A stretch of 47,688 nucleotides of DNA, taken from the NCBI GenBank assembly GCA_018670825.1, contig JABHIW010000175.1, positions 1 through 47,688 on the forward strand, in the 5' to 3' direction. Source of the stretch: Candidatus Scalindua sp. (GTDB lineage Bacteria > Planctomycetota > Brocadiia > Brocadiales > Scalinduaceae). Under the pieces are notes generated by a model. The model did no database searches. It was given only the letters and a program-made list of their open reading frames with translations, and was not told where the DNA came from. A program made the translations under genes and the position numbers. Shown here one piece after another: positions 33,502 to 43,167 of the stretch (position 1 is its first letter; the number at the start of each line of letters is the position of its first letter).

Positions 33502-33533
33502 GGCAATAATAGGGGTGACGATCCCTATTTGCC
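33502..33533. repeat. Imperfect hairpin GGCAA-AATAGGG...CCCTATTTGCC
   Basis: A stem of at least 11 pairs with a two-base bulge and an 8-9-base loop, between gtrA and tRNA-Asn. No T-run; function unknown. Confidence 0.35.
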
Positions 33534-33558
33534 TGCTCAATTCAAAAGAAAGTGTAAT

Positions 33559-33588
33559 AAAAAAGCCCACCAAGAAGGTGGGCTTTTT
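33559..33588 (-). terminator. Intrinsic terminator downstream of tRNA-Asn
   Basis: AAAAAGCCCACC-AAGA-AGGTGGGCTTTTT: a 7-bp GC-rich core with an A-run and T-run on either side, so it can end transcripts from both directions. It lies 10 bases past the 3' end of the minus-strand tRNA. Confidence 0.88.
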
Positions 33589-33597
33589 ATTATAATG

Positions 33598-33669
33598 CTC
33601 CTCGGGTAGGATTCGAACCTACAACCTAGTGATTAACAGTCACCCACTCTACCATTGAGCCACCGAGGA
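33598..33669 (-). tRNA. tRNA-Asn (GTT)
   Basis: On the minus strand the cloverleaf is complete: acceptor TCCTCGG with CCGAGGA, D-arm GGCTCAATGGTAGAG, anticodon loop CTGTTAA (anticodon GTT at 33635-33637), and T-arm GTAGG-TTCGAAT-CCTAC. The 3' CCA is not encoded. Discriminator base G. Confidence 0.96.
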
Positions 33670-33730
33670 TTTTCTTACGAACAAATATCTATATGCTAAG
33701 TATTATAACATTAATTTTAATATTTACAAT

Positions 33731-34555
33731 TTATCTACTGCCGTTACCGTTACAATAATCCAGAATTTTTGAAATCTGCGACTTTAATCGGTCGCGCCCA
33801 GCAATTATGTCAATAAATCCATGCTTAAGCATAGATTCTGCCGATTGGAATCCCTTGGGAAGCGTTTTCCTGATAGTCTCTTTAATAACTCTTGGGCCAG
33901 CAAATCCCACAAGTGCACCGGGTTCTGCCATAATAATGTCCCCCTGCGAGGCAAAGCTTGCCATGACGCCCCCTAATGTTGGATCCGTAAGCACAGATAT
34001 GAACAGCAACCCCGCATCCTGGAGTCTGGCGATAGCGGCACACGTCTTTGCCATCTGCATAAGAGAAAAGGCCCCTTCATGCATTCTGGCACCGCCTCCG
34101 GAACCGGAGATTATAATAAGCGGCAATCCCAACTCCAATGCCATTTCAGCTGCTCTCGTAATCTTCTCTCCCACCACGGACCCCATACTTCCCATTATAA
34201 AACTTGAATCCGTAACGCCAAAAATAACTTCCTTTCCATCAATAAGGCCTTTTCCAACCGTTGCTGCCTCATTTAACTTTGTTTTTTTCTGTTCACTTGC
34301 AACTCTGTCTTTATATTTTATACGATCCTTAAATTTCAGTGGATCAGCAGGCATCATATCATTCCAGTATTCTTCAAAACTGTCTTTATCGAGCGTAATA
34401 TTTATGCGCTCATTGGTAGATACTCTAAAATGATGGTTACATTCCGGACAAACATTATGTTTCTCCTCCACCTTTTTTTTATAAACTACGCTTTTACACC
34501 CGTCGCACCTTTGCCATAATCCATCGGGTATATTCTTTTTCTTCTTAAAGAACAA
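33731..34555 (-). CDS. accD: Acetyl-CoA carboxylase carboxyltransferase subunit beta
   Basis: 274 residues, near the family's usual length. N-terminal zinc ribbon with CDGC and CPEC, then the carboxyltransferase core: SGSGGGARMHEGAFSLMQMA, LTDPTLGGVMASFA and GFAGPRVIKETI are AccD hallmarks. With AccA it transfers the carboxyl from biotin to acetyl-CoA, giving malonyl-CoA for fatty-acid (in anammox bacteria, ladderane lipid) synthesis. accA is not adjacent. It follows rpe by 115 bases on the same strand. Confidence 0.96.
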   Translation of the reverse strand: MFFKKKKNIPDGLWQRCDGCKSVVYKKKVEEKHNVCPECNHHFRVSTNERINITLDKDSFEEYWNDMMPADPLKFKDRIKYKDRVASEQKKTKLNEAATVGKGLIDGKEVIFGVTDSSFIMGSMGSVVGEKITRAAEMALELGLPLIIISGSGGGARMHEGAFSLMQMAKTCAAIARLQDAGLLFISVLTDPTLGGVMASFASQGDIIMAEPGALVGFAGPRVIKETIRKTLPKGFQSAESMLKHGFIDIIAGRDRLKSQISKILDYCNGNGSR

Positions 34556-34670
34556 TTATTTTTCTCCCACAACATTTCTATTAAAACTTTTGATTCATTA
34601 TTGTTACACGAAAAAACTCAAGATCCCTATCTAACCCTTCAACTCCTGGTATTTCCTACTACGAACAATC

Positions 34671-35360
34671 TCAGTTTTTCACATACTGATAGGAATTCTC
34701 CTGAGCCTCTTTACGAAGCGTTTCTATCGCGTCTTTATAGTCATCCTTTGAAAATATAGATGTTGCCGCGGCAAAAACATTTGCACCGGCAGATGCTGCG
34801 TCAGAAATAGTTTCCGGCTTTATACCACCATCCACTTCAATATCAAGATTCTCAGGGGCTATTTCTCTCAATTTCCTTATTTTTTCACATACGTATTTCT
34901 TAAAAGCCTGGCCTGAAAATCCCGGATAGACCGTCATTACAAGAAGCATATCTATCGATTCAAGCAATTTTTCCACTGTCCGTTCATGCGTATCAGGGTT
35001 AATAGCAATTCCCGCTTTTAAACCTCGACTTTTGATTAAATCGATAACACCCAGCGGATCATCTGTCGCCTCGATGTGAAAAGTCAAGATATCGTCCTTT
35101 TCTGTCTTCTGCGTAAAGGGTTCTACATATTTATCCGGATTCTCAATCATGAGATGGATGTCCAGAGGGACTTTAGTAATTCTTTTTAGTCCCTCAACAA
35201 TAAATGGTCCCATTGTAATGTTCGGAACAAAATGACCATCCATTACATCGACATGAATTAAGTCAACACCAGCCTGCTCTATCCTCTTAATTTCACTTCC
35301 CAACTGAGTTGAATCAGCAGAAAGTATTGAAGCAGATATTTTTGTTTGCATACCTTTCAC
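34671..35360 (-). CDS. rpe: Ribulose-phosphate 3-epimerase
   Basis: 229 residues as a TIM-barrel. Motifs: ISASILSADSTQLGSEI, the metal-binding HVDVMDGHFVPN, LDIHLMIENP, MTVYPGFSGQ and EVDGGI, all canonical. Interconverts ribulose-5-phosphate and xylulose-5-phosphate. The GTG at 35360 lies 8 bases after the pgk stop; the ATG at 35351 (MQTKISAS) fits family length better but has its ribosome site too close, so the start is uncertain. Part of a gap-pgk-rpe run. Confidence 0.95.
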   Translation of the reverse strand: MKGMQTKISASILSADSTQLGSEIKRIEQAGVDLIHVDVMDGHFVPNITMGPFIVEGLKRITKVPLDIHLMIENPDKYVEPFTQKTEKDDILTFHIEATDDPLGVIDLIKSRGLKAGIAINPDTHERTVEKLLESIDMLLVMTVYPGFSGQAFKKYVCEKIRKLREIAPENLDIEVDGGIKPETISDAASAGANVFAAATSIFSKDDYKDAIETLRKEAQENSYQYVKN

Positions 35361-35368
35361 TCACTAAT

Positions 35369-36565
35369 TTATGACCCGGGTTTATCTGTCAGAGCCGCTA
35401 TGCCAGGCAATTCTTTACCCTCTAGTAACTCCAGAAATGCGCCACCGCCTGTAGATATAAATGATACTTTGTACGATTCCCCCATCCTGTGAAATGCGAG
35501 GTCTGTATCTCCACCTCCTACAATAGTTAACGCATAAGCAGTGACAACAGATTCGACCATTGAGTATGTACCTCTGCTGAAGGCGTCAATTTCAAATGCC
35601 CCCATGGGGCCATTCCAGAGTATGGTCTTTGCGTTTTGCATAGCTTCAGTAAAAAGCTTTGTACTTGCCGGCCCAATATCTAAAGCAAACCAGTCATCCG
35701 GAACTTCCTGGAAGGTGACCAACTTAGTCTCCGCATCTCCGTCAAATTTTTCTGCAGCCACAAAGTCCACGGGCAAATATATTTTGACGCCTCTTTCCTT
35801 GGCAAGTTGATTTATCATGAGGACCTTCATCGCCACATTTTCATCTACCGTTGCCTTGCCAACACCATATCCATGGACCGCGAGGAAAGGAAATGCCATT
35901 GCACCACCAATTATTATTTTATCAACCTTCTTTACCAGATTTTCTATTATTTTTATCTTGTCTATAACTTTCGCGCCACCAACTATAGCAACCACCGGCC
36001 TTGACGGAGTAGTGACCGCCTTCTCAAAATAATCCAGTTCTCTCTTCACAAGAAATCCTGCCGCTGACTGAGATACCTCCTTATTCATACCTACCATTGA
36101 GGCATGCGACCTGTGGCAATTTCCAAACGCATCCTGTACCATCACATCACATAAGCTTGCCAATTCCCTGGCAAACTCGGGATCATTTTCCCGTTCTCCT
36201 TTATGAAAACGCAGGTTTTCAAGCAGCAAGACATCTTCAGGCTGCATTGCGTCCGCCTGTTTTTTCACTTCTGGACCAATGCAATCTCTTGCCAAGGTGA
36301 CTTCCTTATTAAGAAGCCTGGTAAGCCTCTTGGCAACCGGCTTTAAACTGTATTCCAGCGAGACCTTTCCACCAGGCCTGCCAAGATGGGAGGCAAGGAT
36401 TATTTTTGCGCCTTCATCAAGTAAATAATTAATAGTTGGCAAAGTGGCCCTTATCCTGGCATCGTCGGTAATATTCCCCTGTTCGTCAAAGGGAACATTA
36501 TAATCCACCCGCACAAATACCTTCTTGTCTTTCAAGTCAAGCTCATTGATAAACAGTTTGTTCAT
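35369..36565 (-). CDS. pgk: Phosphoglycerate kinase
   Basis: 398 residues, normal length. Hallmarks: VFVRVDYNVPFD at the N-terminus, LASHLGRPGG, RSHASMVG, VAIVGGAKVIDKI, LWNGPMGAFE and IVGGGDTD. Transfers phosphate between 1,3-bisphosphoglycerate and ADP. It lies 14 bases after gap and 8 before rpe; an operon for central carbon metabolism. Nothing unusual in the sequence. Confidence 0.97.
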   Translation of the reverse strand: MNKLFINELDLKDKKVFVRVDYNVPFDEQGNITDDARIRATLPTINYLLDEGAKIILASHLGRPGGKVSLEYSLKPVAKRLTRLLNKEVTLARDCIGPEVKKQADAMQPEDVLLLENLRFHKGERENDPEFARELASLCDVMVQDAFGNCHRSHASMVGMNKEVSQSAAGFLVKRELDYFEKAVTTPSRPVVAIVGGAKVIDKIKIIENLVKKVDKIIIGGAMAFPFLAVHGYGVGKATVDENVAMKVLMINQLAKERGVKIYLPVDFVAAEKFDGDAETKLVTFQEVPDDWFALDIGPASTKLFTEAMQNAKTILWNGPMGAFEIDAFSRGTYSMVESVVTAYALTIVGGGDTDLAFHRMGESYKVSFISTGGGAFLELLEGKELPGIAALTDKPGS

Positions 36566-36579
36566 TAAAAAGAATCCCC

Positions 36580-38004
<1,425 letters not shown>

Positions 38005-38607
38005 ATGAAGAGATATGTATTAGTATTCTTGCTTCTATCTAGCTGCGCAGCAATAAATCAGGTCTCTGAGGTCGACATTAACGAAAATTTCCCTCATGAT
38101 GAGATTCAAAAGATTGCTGTAATTATGTTCGAAATACCCAAAGAAGAAAAAAAAGGAAGCTGGGCCATTTCAAAAACTTCTATATCCCCGGATGCAGAAG
38201 AAATCCTTCCAAGCATGACTGCCAGGGAACTGGCAAAATGGGGAAGATATATTGTTGTCGATAGAAAAACGCTGAAAAGAGAACTGAAGTTGAAAAAACT
38301 CAGAGAAGAAGATTTTTTACATACGCAAAATTATTTGAACCTGGGAACACAAATAGGCGTTGATGCAGTAATCGTTGGCAGCATTGAGGGCTTTGGCATC
38401 TCCTACAAGCCCAAAGCTACCGGGCTGTTCATATCGCCATTAGTAACAAAAGTTTCATTTGCCATAAGATGTGTGGACGTAACTACAAATGAAACGATTT
38501 GGGCTGTTAAGATTAAGGGAAGCTCAACAGAAGACAATGAAAGAGTATTATCATCTAAACTTATTGCAGAAACGTTCGAAACGCTTAAGGCAAAATTAAA
38601 TCAATGA
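38005..38607 (+). CDS. Lipoprotein with CsgG-like domain
   Basis: 200 residues. A lipoprotein signal (LVFLLLSSCAAI) puts the acylated Cys at residue 14. The body resembles the CsgG/curli-secretion-like fold: KIAVIMFEIP, GRYIVVDRKTLKRELK, LGTQIGVDAVIVGSIEGFG and a beta-strand CVDVTTNETIWAVKI. Family members are outer-membrane lipoproteins involved in secretion channels or envelope stress. There is no curli gene nearby, so the function is open. The ribosome site is weak. Confidence 0.78.
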   Translation: MKRYVLVFLLLSSCAAINQVSEVDINENFPHDEIQKIAVIMFEIPKEEKKGSWAISKTSISPDAEEILPSMTARELAKWGRYIVVDRKTLKRELKLKKLREEDFLHTQNYLNLGTQIGVDAVIVGSIEGFGISYKPKATGLFISPLVTKVSFAIRCVDVTTNETIWAVKIKGSSTEDNERVLSSKLIAETFETLKAKLNQ

Positions 38608-38833
38608 AGCACTAATTCCTGCCAAACAGCCACATCCTTACTAGATCGTAAAGTGGATAAAATAGGCTAGCAGGGCAAGAAAACAGATAGTAATTACAGA
38701 ATAAACGCGAAACCATCTCCCCTACTTACCAATTACCAACTTTCCTACAGAGAAATACCTCCCCTATAACTAAAACCCATAATAAAAAAAAACTACTCTT
38801 TATTCTTTTTTATACAAAGCTATAAACTATTTT

Positions 38834-38956
38834 TTGACAATATACTGACAATGTACTTACACTATTCTTACTATATATTGTAAACATAATAAAAAAACAT
38901 ACCAAATGTTGTATTTTGTCCTTGACAATAGCCATTGTCCCTGCTAGACAATGTAC
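38834..38956 (+). promoter_or_regulatory. Promoter region with repeated GACAATGTAC words
   Basis: TTGACA occurs at 38834 and 38922. GACAATGTAC occurs at 38847-38856 and 38947-38956, and GACAAT-AGCC-ATTGTC (38924-38939) is a perfect 6-bp dyad. TTGACA (38922) and TAGACA (38945) are 17 bases apart, a plausible -35/-10 pair. The clustering upstream of a small DNA-binding-like protein suggests an autoregulated operator. Confidence 0.45.
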
Positions 38957-39009
38957 ATAGACTTAAAGTGACTTGATTTAACTTGAATAGATTTAACGAA
39001 AGGCAAGAC

Positions 39010-39210
39010 ATGGGCAGCTGTTTACAGATTTATTATAACGAGAAAAGGGATGAAAACATCAAAGAGATGATTCAGGAATTAAGAAAAGCAAAAGATTCTC
39101 CGTATTACAGGAGAAGATCAGATAGCGAAGTCGCCCTTATGGTATTGAGCAGGGCACTCAAAAGTGAAGTTAAAAAATTTAAATTATACAGTGATACAGG
39201 GAGGCAATAA
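39010..39210 (+). CDS. Small basic protein, possible ribbon-helix-helix-like regulator
   Basis: 66 residues from ATG 39010 (AAAGG 7 bases before); an upstream TTG would lengthen it by nine residues. The sequence LQIYYNEKRDENIKEMIQEL is followed by a basic YYRRRSDSEVALMVLSRALK segment, in the size range of RHH-type regulators or antitoxins. I do not recognise a named family. The dyad-rich promoter upstream supports a DNA-binding role, but that is inference. Confidence 0.55.
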   Translation: MGSCLQIYYNEKRDENIKEMIQELRKAKDSPYYRRRSDSEVALMVLSRALKSEVKKFKLYSDTGRQ

Positions 39211-39260
39211 TTATAAATTAATAACTTTCTATTTACCGTTTGGTTTTTCCGAAACTAGAT

Positions 39261-39444
39261 GAGTACGGGGGTAAATGTGGCCGGAGCCTTCATCTCCGTT
39301 ACTTCAAGCCTCGCCCTCCCGTGTGCCGTCACAGCGTAATCGGGCTTTGCCGTACTCACCTGACGGGGGTCTTACTCCTTTCCCCCTCGTCGCCTGACGG
39401 CAGAAGGGCTTTCTCTCCGCAAGAGAAAAGCCCTTTTTGCCGTC
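39261..39444 (+). ncRNA. GC-rich structured transcript candidate
   Basis: This stretch is visibly richer in G+C than its surroundings. Helices: GAGTACGG (39261-39268) with CCGTACTC (39350-39357); CGGAG/CTCCG (39282-39298); GACGGGGG (39362-39369) with CCCCC-T-CGTC (39382-39391); and the terminator stem below. No reading frame with a ribosome site. I do not recognise a known RNA family (tmRNA, RNase P, SRP and 6S do not fit by eye). Confidence 0.4.
39396..39444 (+). terminator. Long intrinsic terminator
   Basis: GACGGCA-AAGGGCTT-CTCT at 39396-39415 pairs with AGAGAAAAGCCCTTTTTGCC in the following arm, giving a long stem with an internal TTTTT. It ends the structured region and any transcript from the small gene at 39010. 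Confidence 0.75.
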
Positions 39445-39550
39445 TTAACCGTTTCGAATTTAGTTAATTCCCATCCCTGCTGTAGTTAAATACAACATAG
39501 CCAACAGTACGGAAAATTTATCTTACAATACAAACTTGGAGGTAAAAAAA

Positions 39551-39703
39551 TTGGCAAAAAAGACGACCAAGAAACCAAAAGCGAAAGCAAAACTATCTGC
39601 TAAAAAACCCGTTAAGGAAAAAGCAAAAACGACCCCTGAGAGTAAAAAAGAAATCAAAATAGAAAAACCGAACAAAAAGATACAATTAAAACAAGATACA
39701 TAA
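39551..39703 (+). CDS. Small lysine-rich (histone H1-like) protein, TTG start
   Basis: 50 residues. A textbook ribosome site (GGAGGT, 7 bases before) precedes a TTG codon. The sequence MAKKTTKKPKAKAKLSAKKP, VKEKAKTTPESKKEIKIEK and so on is about 40 percent Lys with Ala, Pro and Thr, like the C-terminal domain of histone H1 and bacterial Hc1/AlgP-like nucleoid proteins. Probable non-specific DNA or RNA binder. No partner is adjacent. Confidence 0.68.
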   Translation: MAKKTTKKPKAKAKLSAKKPVKEKAKTTPESKKEIKIEKPNKKIQLKQDT

Positions 39704-39893
39704 GGTTTTTGAGAAAACTTTTATACTTAAGACATTAACAGGCCTTCATATTTTTATAAATTTTTGCCCTGAAGCGATCCCGCTTTTCTTTCTGCCCAGA
39801 TAAGCGGTACAGGAAGAACCATGCCCGCTTTGTTCTTTTGTTCCAAATTTGATAATATATCATGTTTTATAATATGTCAATTCTATAATCAAA

Positions 39894-40940
39894 ATGACCA
39901 GACAAACTGTTTTAATAACAGGTGCCAGTGGTTTTCTTGGCACTGCATTGATCACACGGCTGAACAAAAAATATCATATTATTGGTATTGATAAAACACT
40001 ACATAAAGATAGAGACAGTAACGTATTATGGTATAAAGTTGATATCTCAGATAAGGAACTTTTACACTCTACCTTCCATGAAATAAAAGCAAAAGTTTCG
40101 GGAAAGATCGATTATGTGTTTCATCTGGCGGCATATTATGACATGACAAATAAAGAGAGCTGGAGGTATCGTGAAACTAATGAAAACGGGACCAGATACT
40201 TACTGGATAATTTGATACATTTTAATGTGAATAATCTTATTTTTACAAGTAGTACAGTCGTTTTTAAACCAACTATGGGTGATGACAAACTAAATGAAGA
40301 TTCAGATTTAAGCTCATTCATGCATTATGGAAATTCAAAGATTGCGGGAGAAAAAATAATATCAGCATACAAGGAAAAGATAAAAGCAACAATTTTCAGG
40401 CTTTCTGCAGTATATTCCCAGGATTGCAGGTCTATACCGCTGGCAAACCAAATCGCCTTTATCTGGAAAAGAAGTTTTGGCTATAGAATTTTGCCTGGGA
40501 AAGGGGTAGGGGGTATATCTTACGTACATATTGAAGATGTACTTGACGCCTTTGAGAAGTCTATGTTAATGGCCAAAGAAATACCACCTGCTTCAATAAT
40601 AATTTTATCTGAAGAAAGCCTTATCCCAAATAATGAACTTTGCGAACTTATATCCCGCGAGATTTATGGTAAATGCTTGAACATAATACATCTGCCAAAG
40701 CGGGTCGTGTGGCTTTGTATTTATATTGCAAGTAATTTTCACTTGTTAGCAGGAAGATGTTATTTTTTTAAACCGTGGATGCTAAAATTGACAGACAAGA
40801 AATATCGATTTAATATTGATAAAGCCAAAAGTACATTAAAATGGCAACCCAGATTTCAATTGGAATCATATATGCCAATAATAATTAAAAACCTCAAGAA
40901 CAATCCTCGCAAGTGGTTTGTTGCTAATAACATAAAATAA
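39894..40940 (+). CDS. NAD-dependent epimerase/dehydratase (extended SDR)
   Basis: 348 residues. The Rossmann motif TGASGFLGTAL lies at the N-terminus, VFHLAAYYD follows, and the active-site YxxxK is YGNSK (with TSSTVVF before it). Similar to 3-beta-hydroxysteroid dehydrogenase/isomerase-like or nucleotide-sugar epimerases. The hydrophobic stretch near the C-terminus (VVWLCIYIASNFHLLAGRCYF) suggests membrane association, more typical of sterol/lipid-type SDRs. The substrate is unknown. No strong ribosome site. Confidence 0.85.
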   Translation: MTRQTVLITGASGFLGTALITRLNKKYHIIGIDKTLHKDRDSNVLWYKVDISDKELLHSTFHEIKAKVSGKIDYVFHLAAYYDMTNKESWRYRETNENGTRYLLDNLIHFNVNNLIFTSSTVVFKPTMGDDKLNEDSDLSSFMHYGNSKIAGEKIISAYKEKIKATIFRLSAVYSQDCRSIPLANQIAFIWKRSFGYRILPGKGVGGISYVHIEDVLDAFEKSMLMAKEIPPASIIILSEESLIPNNELCELISREIYGKCLNIIHLPKRVVWLCIYIASNFHLLAGRCYFFKPWMLKLTDKKYRFNIDKAKSTLKWQPRFQLESYMPIIIKNLKNNPRKWFVANNIK

Positions 40941-41141
40941 AGCTCCCTACCGATACACCATATATTATTTTTACTAATCAAAATCTAACAAACCACATTT
41001 TACTGAAATTCCAGGAAAAAAGTATACGGTTTGAAAATACCTGTTTTTATTTGCGTCATAAAATACATTGGTGTATATTTGCCTATGATAATTTTACATC
41101 CTTACAAACGAAAAAGGATGCTTTCTTTTGGAGACACGTAT

Positions 41142-42734
41142 ATGAAGAAACTGCTAATTATATGCACTTTCATGTTAACATTCTTTTTTTCCGGCACTGT
41201 TGGCTTCTCGGATATCTTAAAGGATTTGGATAAATTTCAAAAATCTTTAGGAGATTGGGTAACACAAATCGAAGAATTGAACAACAGAATTTCAGGTCTG
41301 GAAAGTGATAAAGCATCTAGTGAAAAGCAAGCCGCAGAACTTAACCAGGGTTTGGCTAATATAGAAAATCTATTAAGCGATATGGACGCTAAAGTTGAGA
41401 GGGTTGCAAATATGAGTTCACTGGAAGGGGTAAAAGAGATCGTAAAATCATTTGAAGGGACATTGAATGTCTTCAAAAAAAGATTTTCTAAACTAGCAAA
41501 CAGGATTGAAGATCAGGAGGTTAAAACTGCCGTACTTGAAAGAATGTATAAAACGGCCAATAAACCACTAGACACTTTGATGCAGGCTATTGATGAACAG
41601 AAGCGTGTTATCGATAAACTGGGAGAAAAACTGGGAAACCAGGAAAAGATAATCCTATCTATGAAAGAGAGCCTGCAAAAACAGACATCTCCTGACGAAG
41701 CTTATATAAAGGGCATTGAGAAGTTGGGTGCGAGACTAAGTATACTTGAATCAGGATATATAGTACAAAAAAGAGAGTTAAAAACTGAAGCAGAGAAACA
41801 TTTTGCGGAGCCAGACACTCACCATAGAACAGCTGAGACAACTGAACATGGTGCCGTAACAAGCGCACATCATGAAAAAACCGGGGTAGCACATGCGACG
41901 ACTCCAGATGCTCATGCCGTAGCTTCATCAGAAGCCCACCATGAAAAGGCAGAAGCGAAGAGACATGTTTCAGCATCAACCGTACACCACGAAGAACCAA
42001 AAGCACATGCCGAAAAGACAGGCCTCATAGACATAGGCAAAGGGTTTTTTGTTAAAAACATTAAATTTGAATCATTTGGTTCGTCTTCCCAGATAAGAGG
42101 TAAAATAGTGAATAAATCTGACAGGGACTATGGAATGACTGACTTTAAAGCTCAGACTTATGATAAAGAAAATATCATTATAGGAAGCCAGGGATTTTCC
42201 CTTTATGGTTTTAGTAAAGATTCAACTAAGTCTTTTGAGGAAATAATTGTTGGCGTCAGCCCCAAAGATATTAGTAAGTATTCAATTTATCCTACCCAGA
42301 TGCCATTAGTCTCCGAAACAGGAGAGAGTACAATCAAAATCATAGAGAGAGAAGATGCGGTTGCTATAGCTGAAACAAAAGAGCCAGCACCAGATAACCT
42401 GGAAGATTTGATATTTGATGAGAAAGCTTCTCCAGAGACACCGGAAGGCTTTGAAGGTGTTGGCAATGGATTTTACGCTGGCAATGTTTCATTTAACGGC
42501 TTTGGATCCTCCTCTACCGTGGCAGGAAACATAAAGAACAATTCAGAAAATGACTTTTACAATGCGTCTTTTACTATAAAAGTATATAGCAAGACTTACG
42601 GCATGATTACAAGCCTTGATTTTTCAGTAAGAAGTATTAATAGAGGAGACACAAAAGCCTTTGAAGAGATTATTGCGGGCGTGCAACCCGTAGATATCGA
42701 TAGATATGAAATAGCATTTAAAAGTTCTTATTGA
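41142..42734 (+). CDS. Exported coiled-coil protein with His-rich linker and two FxLYD-like repeats
   Basis: 530 residues from ATG 41142, chosen because GGAG precedes it and a signal peptide follows (KKLLIICTFMLTFFFSGTVG). Residues about 25-230 form a coiled coil (LEDLI-type heptads, EELNNRISGLESDKASSEKQ). A His/Ala/Glu-rich linker follows (HHEKTGVAHATTPDAHAVAS), probably metal-binding. Two beta repeats close the protein: GFFVKNIKFESFGSSSQIRG and GFYAGNVSFNGFGSSSTVAG, each ending in FEEIIxGVxPxDI. It is convergent with the SPFH operon whose products carry similar His-rich tails. Its 3' end is included in a 440-bp tandem duplication. Confidence 0.78.
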   Translation: MKKLLIICTFMLTFFFSGTVGFSDILKDLDKFQKSLGDWVTQIEELNNRISGLESDKASSEKQAAELNQGLANIENLLSDMDAKVERVANMSSLEGVKEIVKSFEGTLNVFKKRFSKLANRIEDQEVKTAVLERMYKTANKPLDTLMQAIDEQKRVIDKLGEKLGNQEKIILSMKESLQKQTSPDEAYIKGIEKLGARLSILESGYIVQKRELKTEAEKHFAEPDTHHRTAETTEHGAVTSAHHEKTGVAHATTPDAHAVASSEAHHEKAEAKRHVSASTVHHEEPKAHAEKTGLIDIGKGFFVKNIKFESFGSSSQIRGKIVNKSDRDYGMTDFKAQTYDKENIIIGSQGFSLYGFSKDSTKSFEEIIVGVSPKDISKYSIYPTQMPLVSETGESTIKIIEREDAVAIAETKEPAPDNLEDLIFDEKASPETPEGFEGVGNGFYAGNVSFNGFGSSSTVAGNIKNNSENDFYNASFTIKVYSKTYGMITSLDFSVRSINRGDTKAFEEIIAGVQPVDIDRYEIAFKSSY

Positions 42735-42954
42735 GATACAGGAGGCTCTTCGGTAAGGGCAGAACCCCATTCTTCATGGGCGGTATCATGTGTTTCAGCT
42801 GGTACTTCGTGGGAAGTCGCTTCATGCCCCTGTTCCATTAAAGAGGCACCGTGGTCTTCTTGGTGAGGAGCAGTATCATGTTCTCCCTTCTCTTCGTGGG
42901 GTACAGTATCGTGATCTATTAAAGGATCTTCATGCTTTTCATGTTCCCCACCAT
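42735..42954 (-). pseudogene. C-terminal remnant of the SPFH protein (duplicated tail)
   Basis: It encodes the same Glu/His-rich tail as the end of the gene at 43168-44598 (EHDTAPHQEDHGASLMEQGH and HDTAHEEWGSALTEE). It has no start and no upstream domain, a product of the tandem duplication. The frame is still open. Confidence 0.85.
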
Positions 42955-43167
42955 TACCGTGACAGGAAACATAAAGAACAATTCAGAAAATGACTTTTAC
43001 AATGCGTCTTTTATTATAAAAGTATATGGCAAGACTTACGGCATGATTACAAGCCTTGATTTCTCAGTAAGATAGTATTAATAGAGGAGACACAAAAGCC
43101 TTTGAAGAGATTATTGCGGGCGTGCAACCCGTATATCGATAAGATATGAAATAGCATTTAAAAGTTC
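42955..43167 (+). pseudogene. C-terminal remnant of the coiled-coil protein (duplicated tail)
   Basis: Copy of 42515-42727 with an inserted base near 43072 (GTAAGATAG for GTAAGAAG) and a deleted base near 43131, which break the frame. It has no start. The intact gene ends earlier at 42734. Confidence 0.85.

Noticed and set aside
33807..34433. 208-codon plus-strand frame
   Set aside because: Antisense to accD, a textbook gene; no ribosome site or motif.
42790..42993. 67-codon plus-strand frame and its twin near 43230-43466
   Set aside because: Both are complements of the SPFH protein's His/Glu-rich tail, appearing twice because of the tandem duplication.
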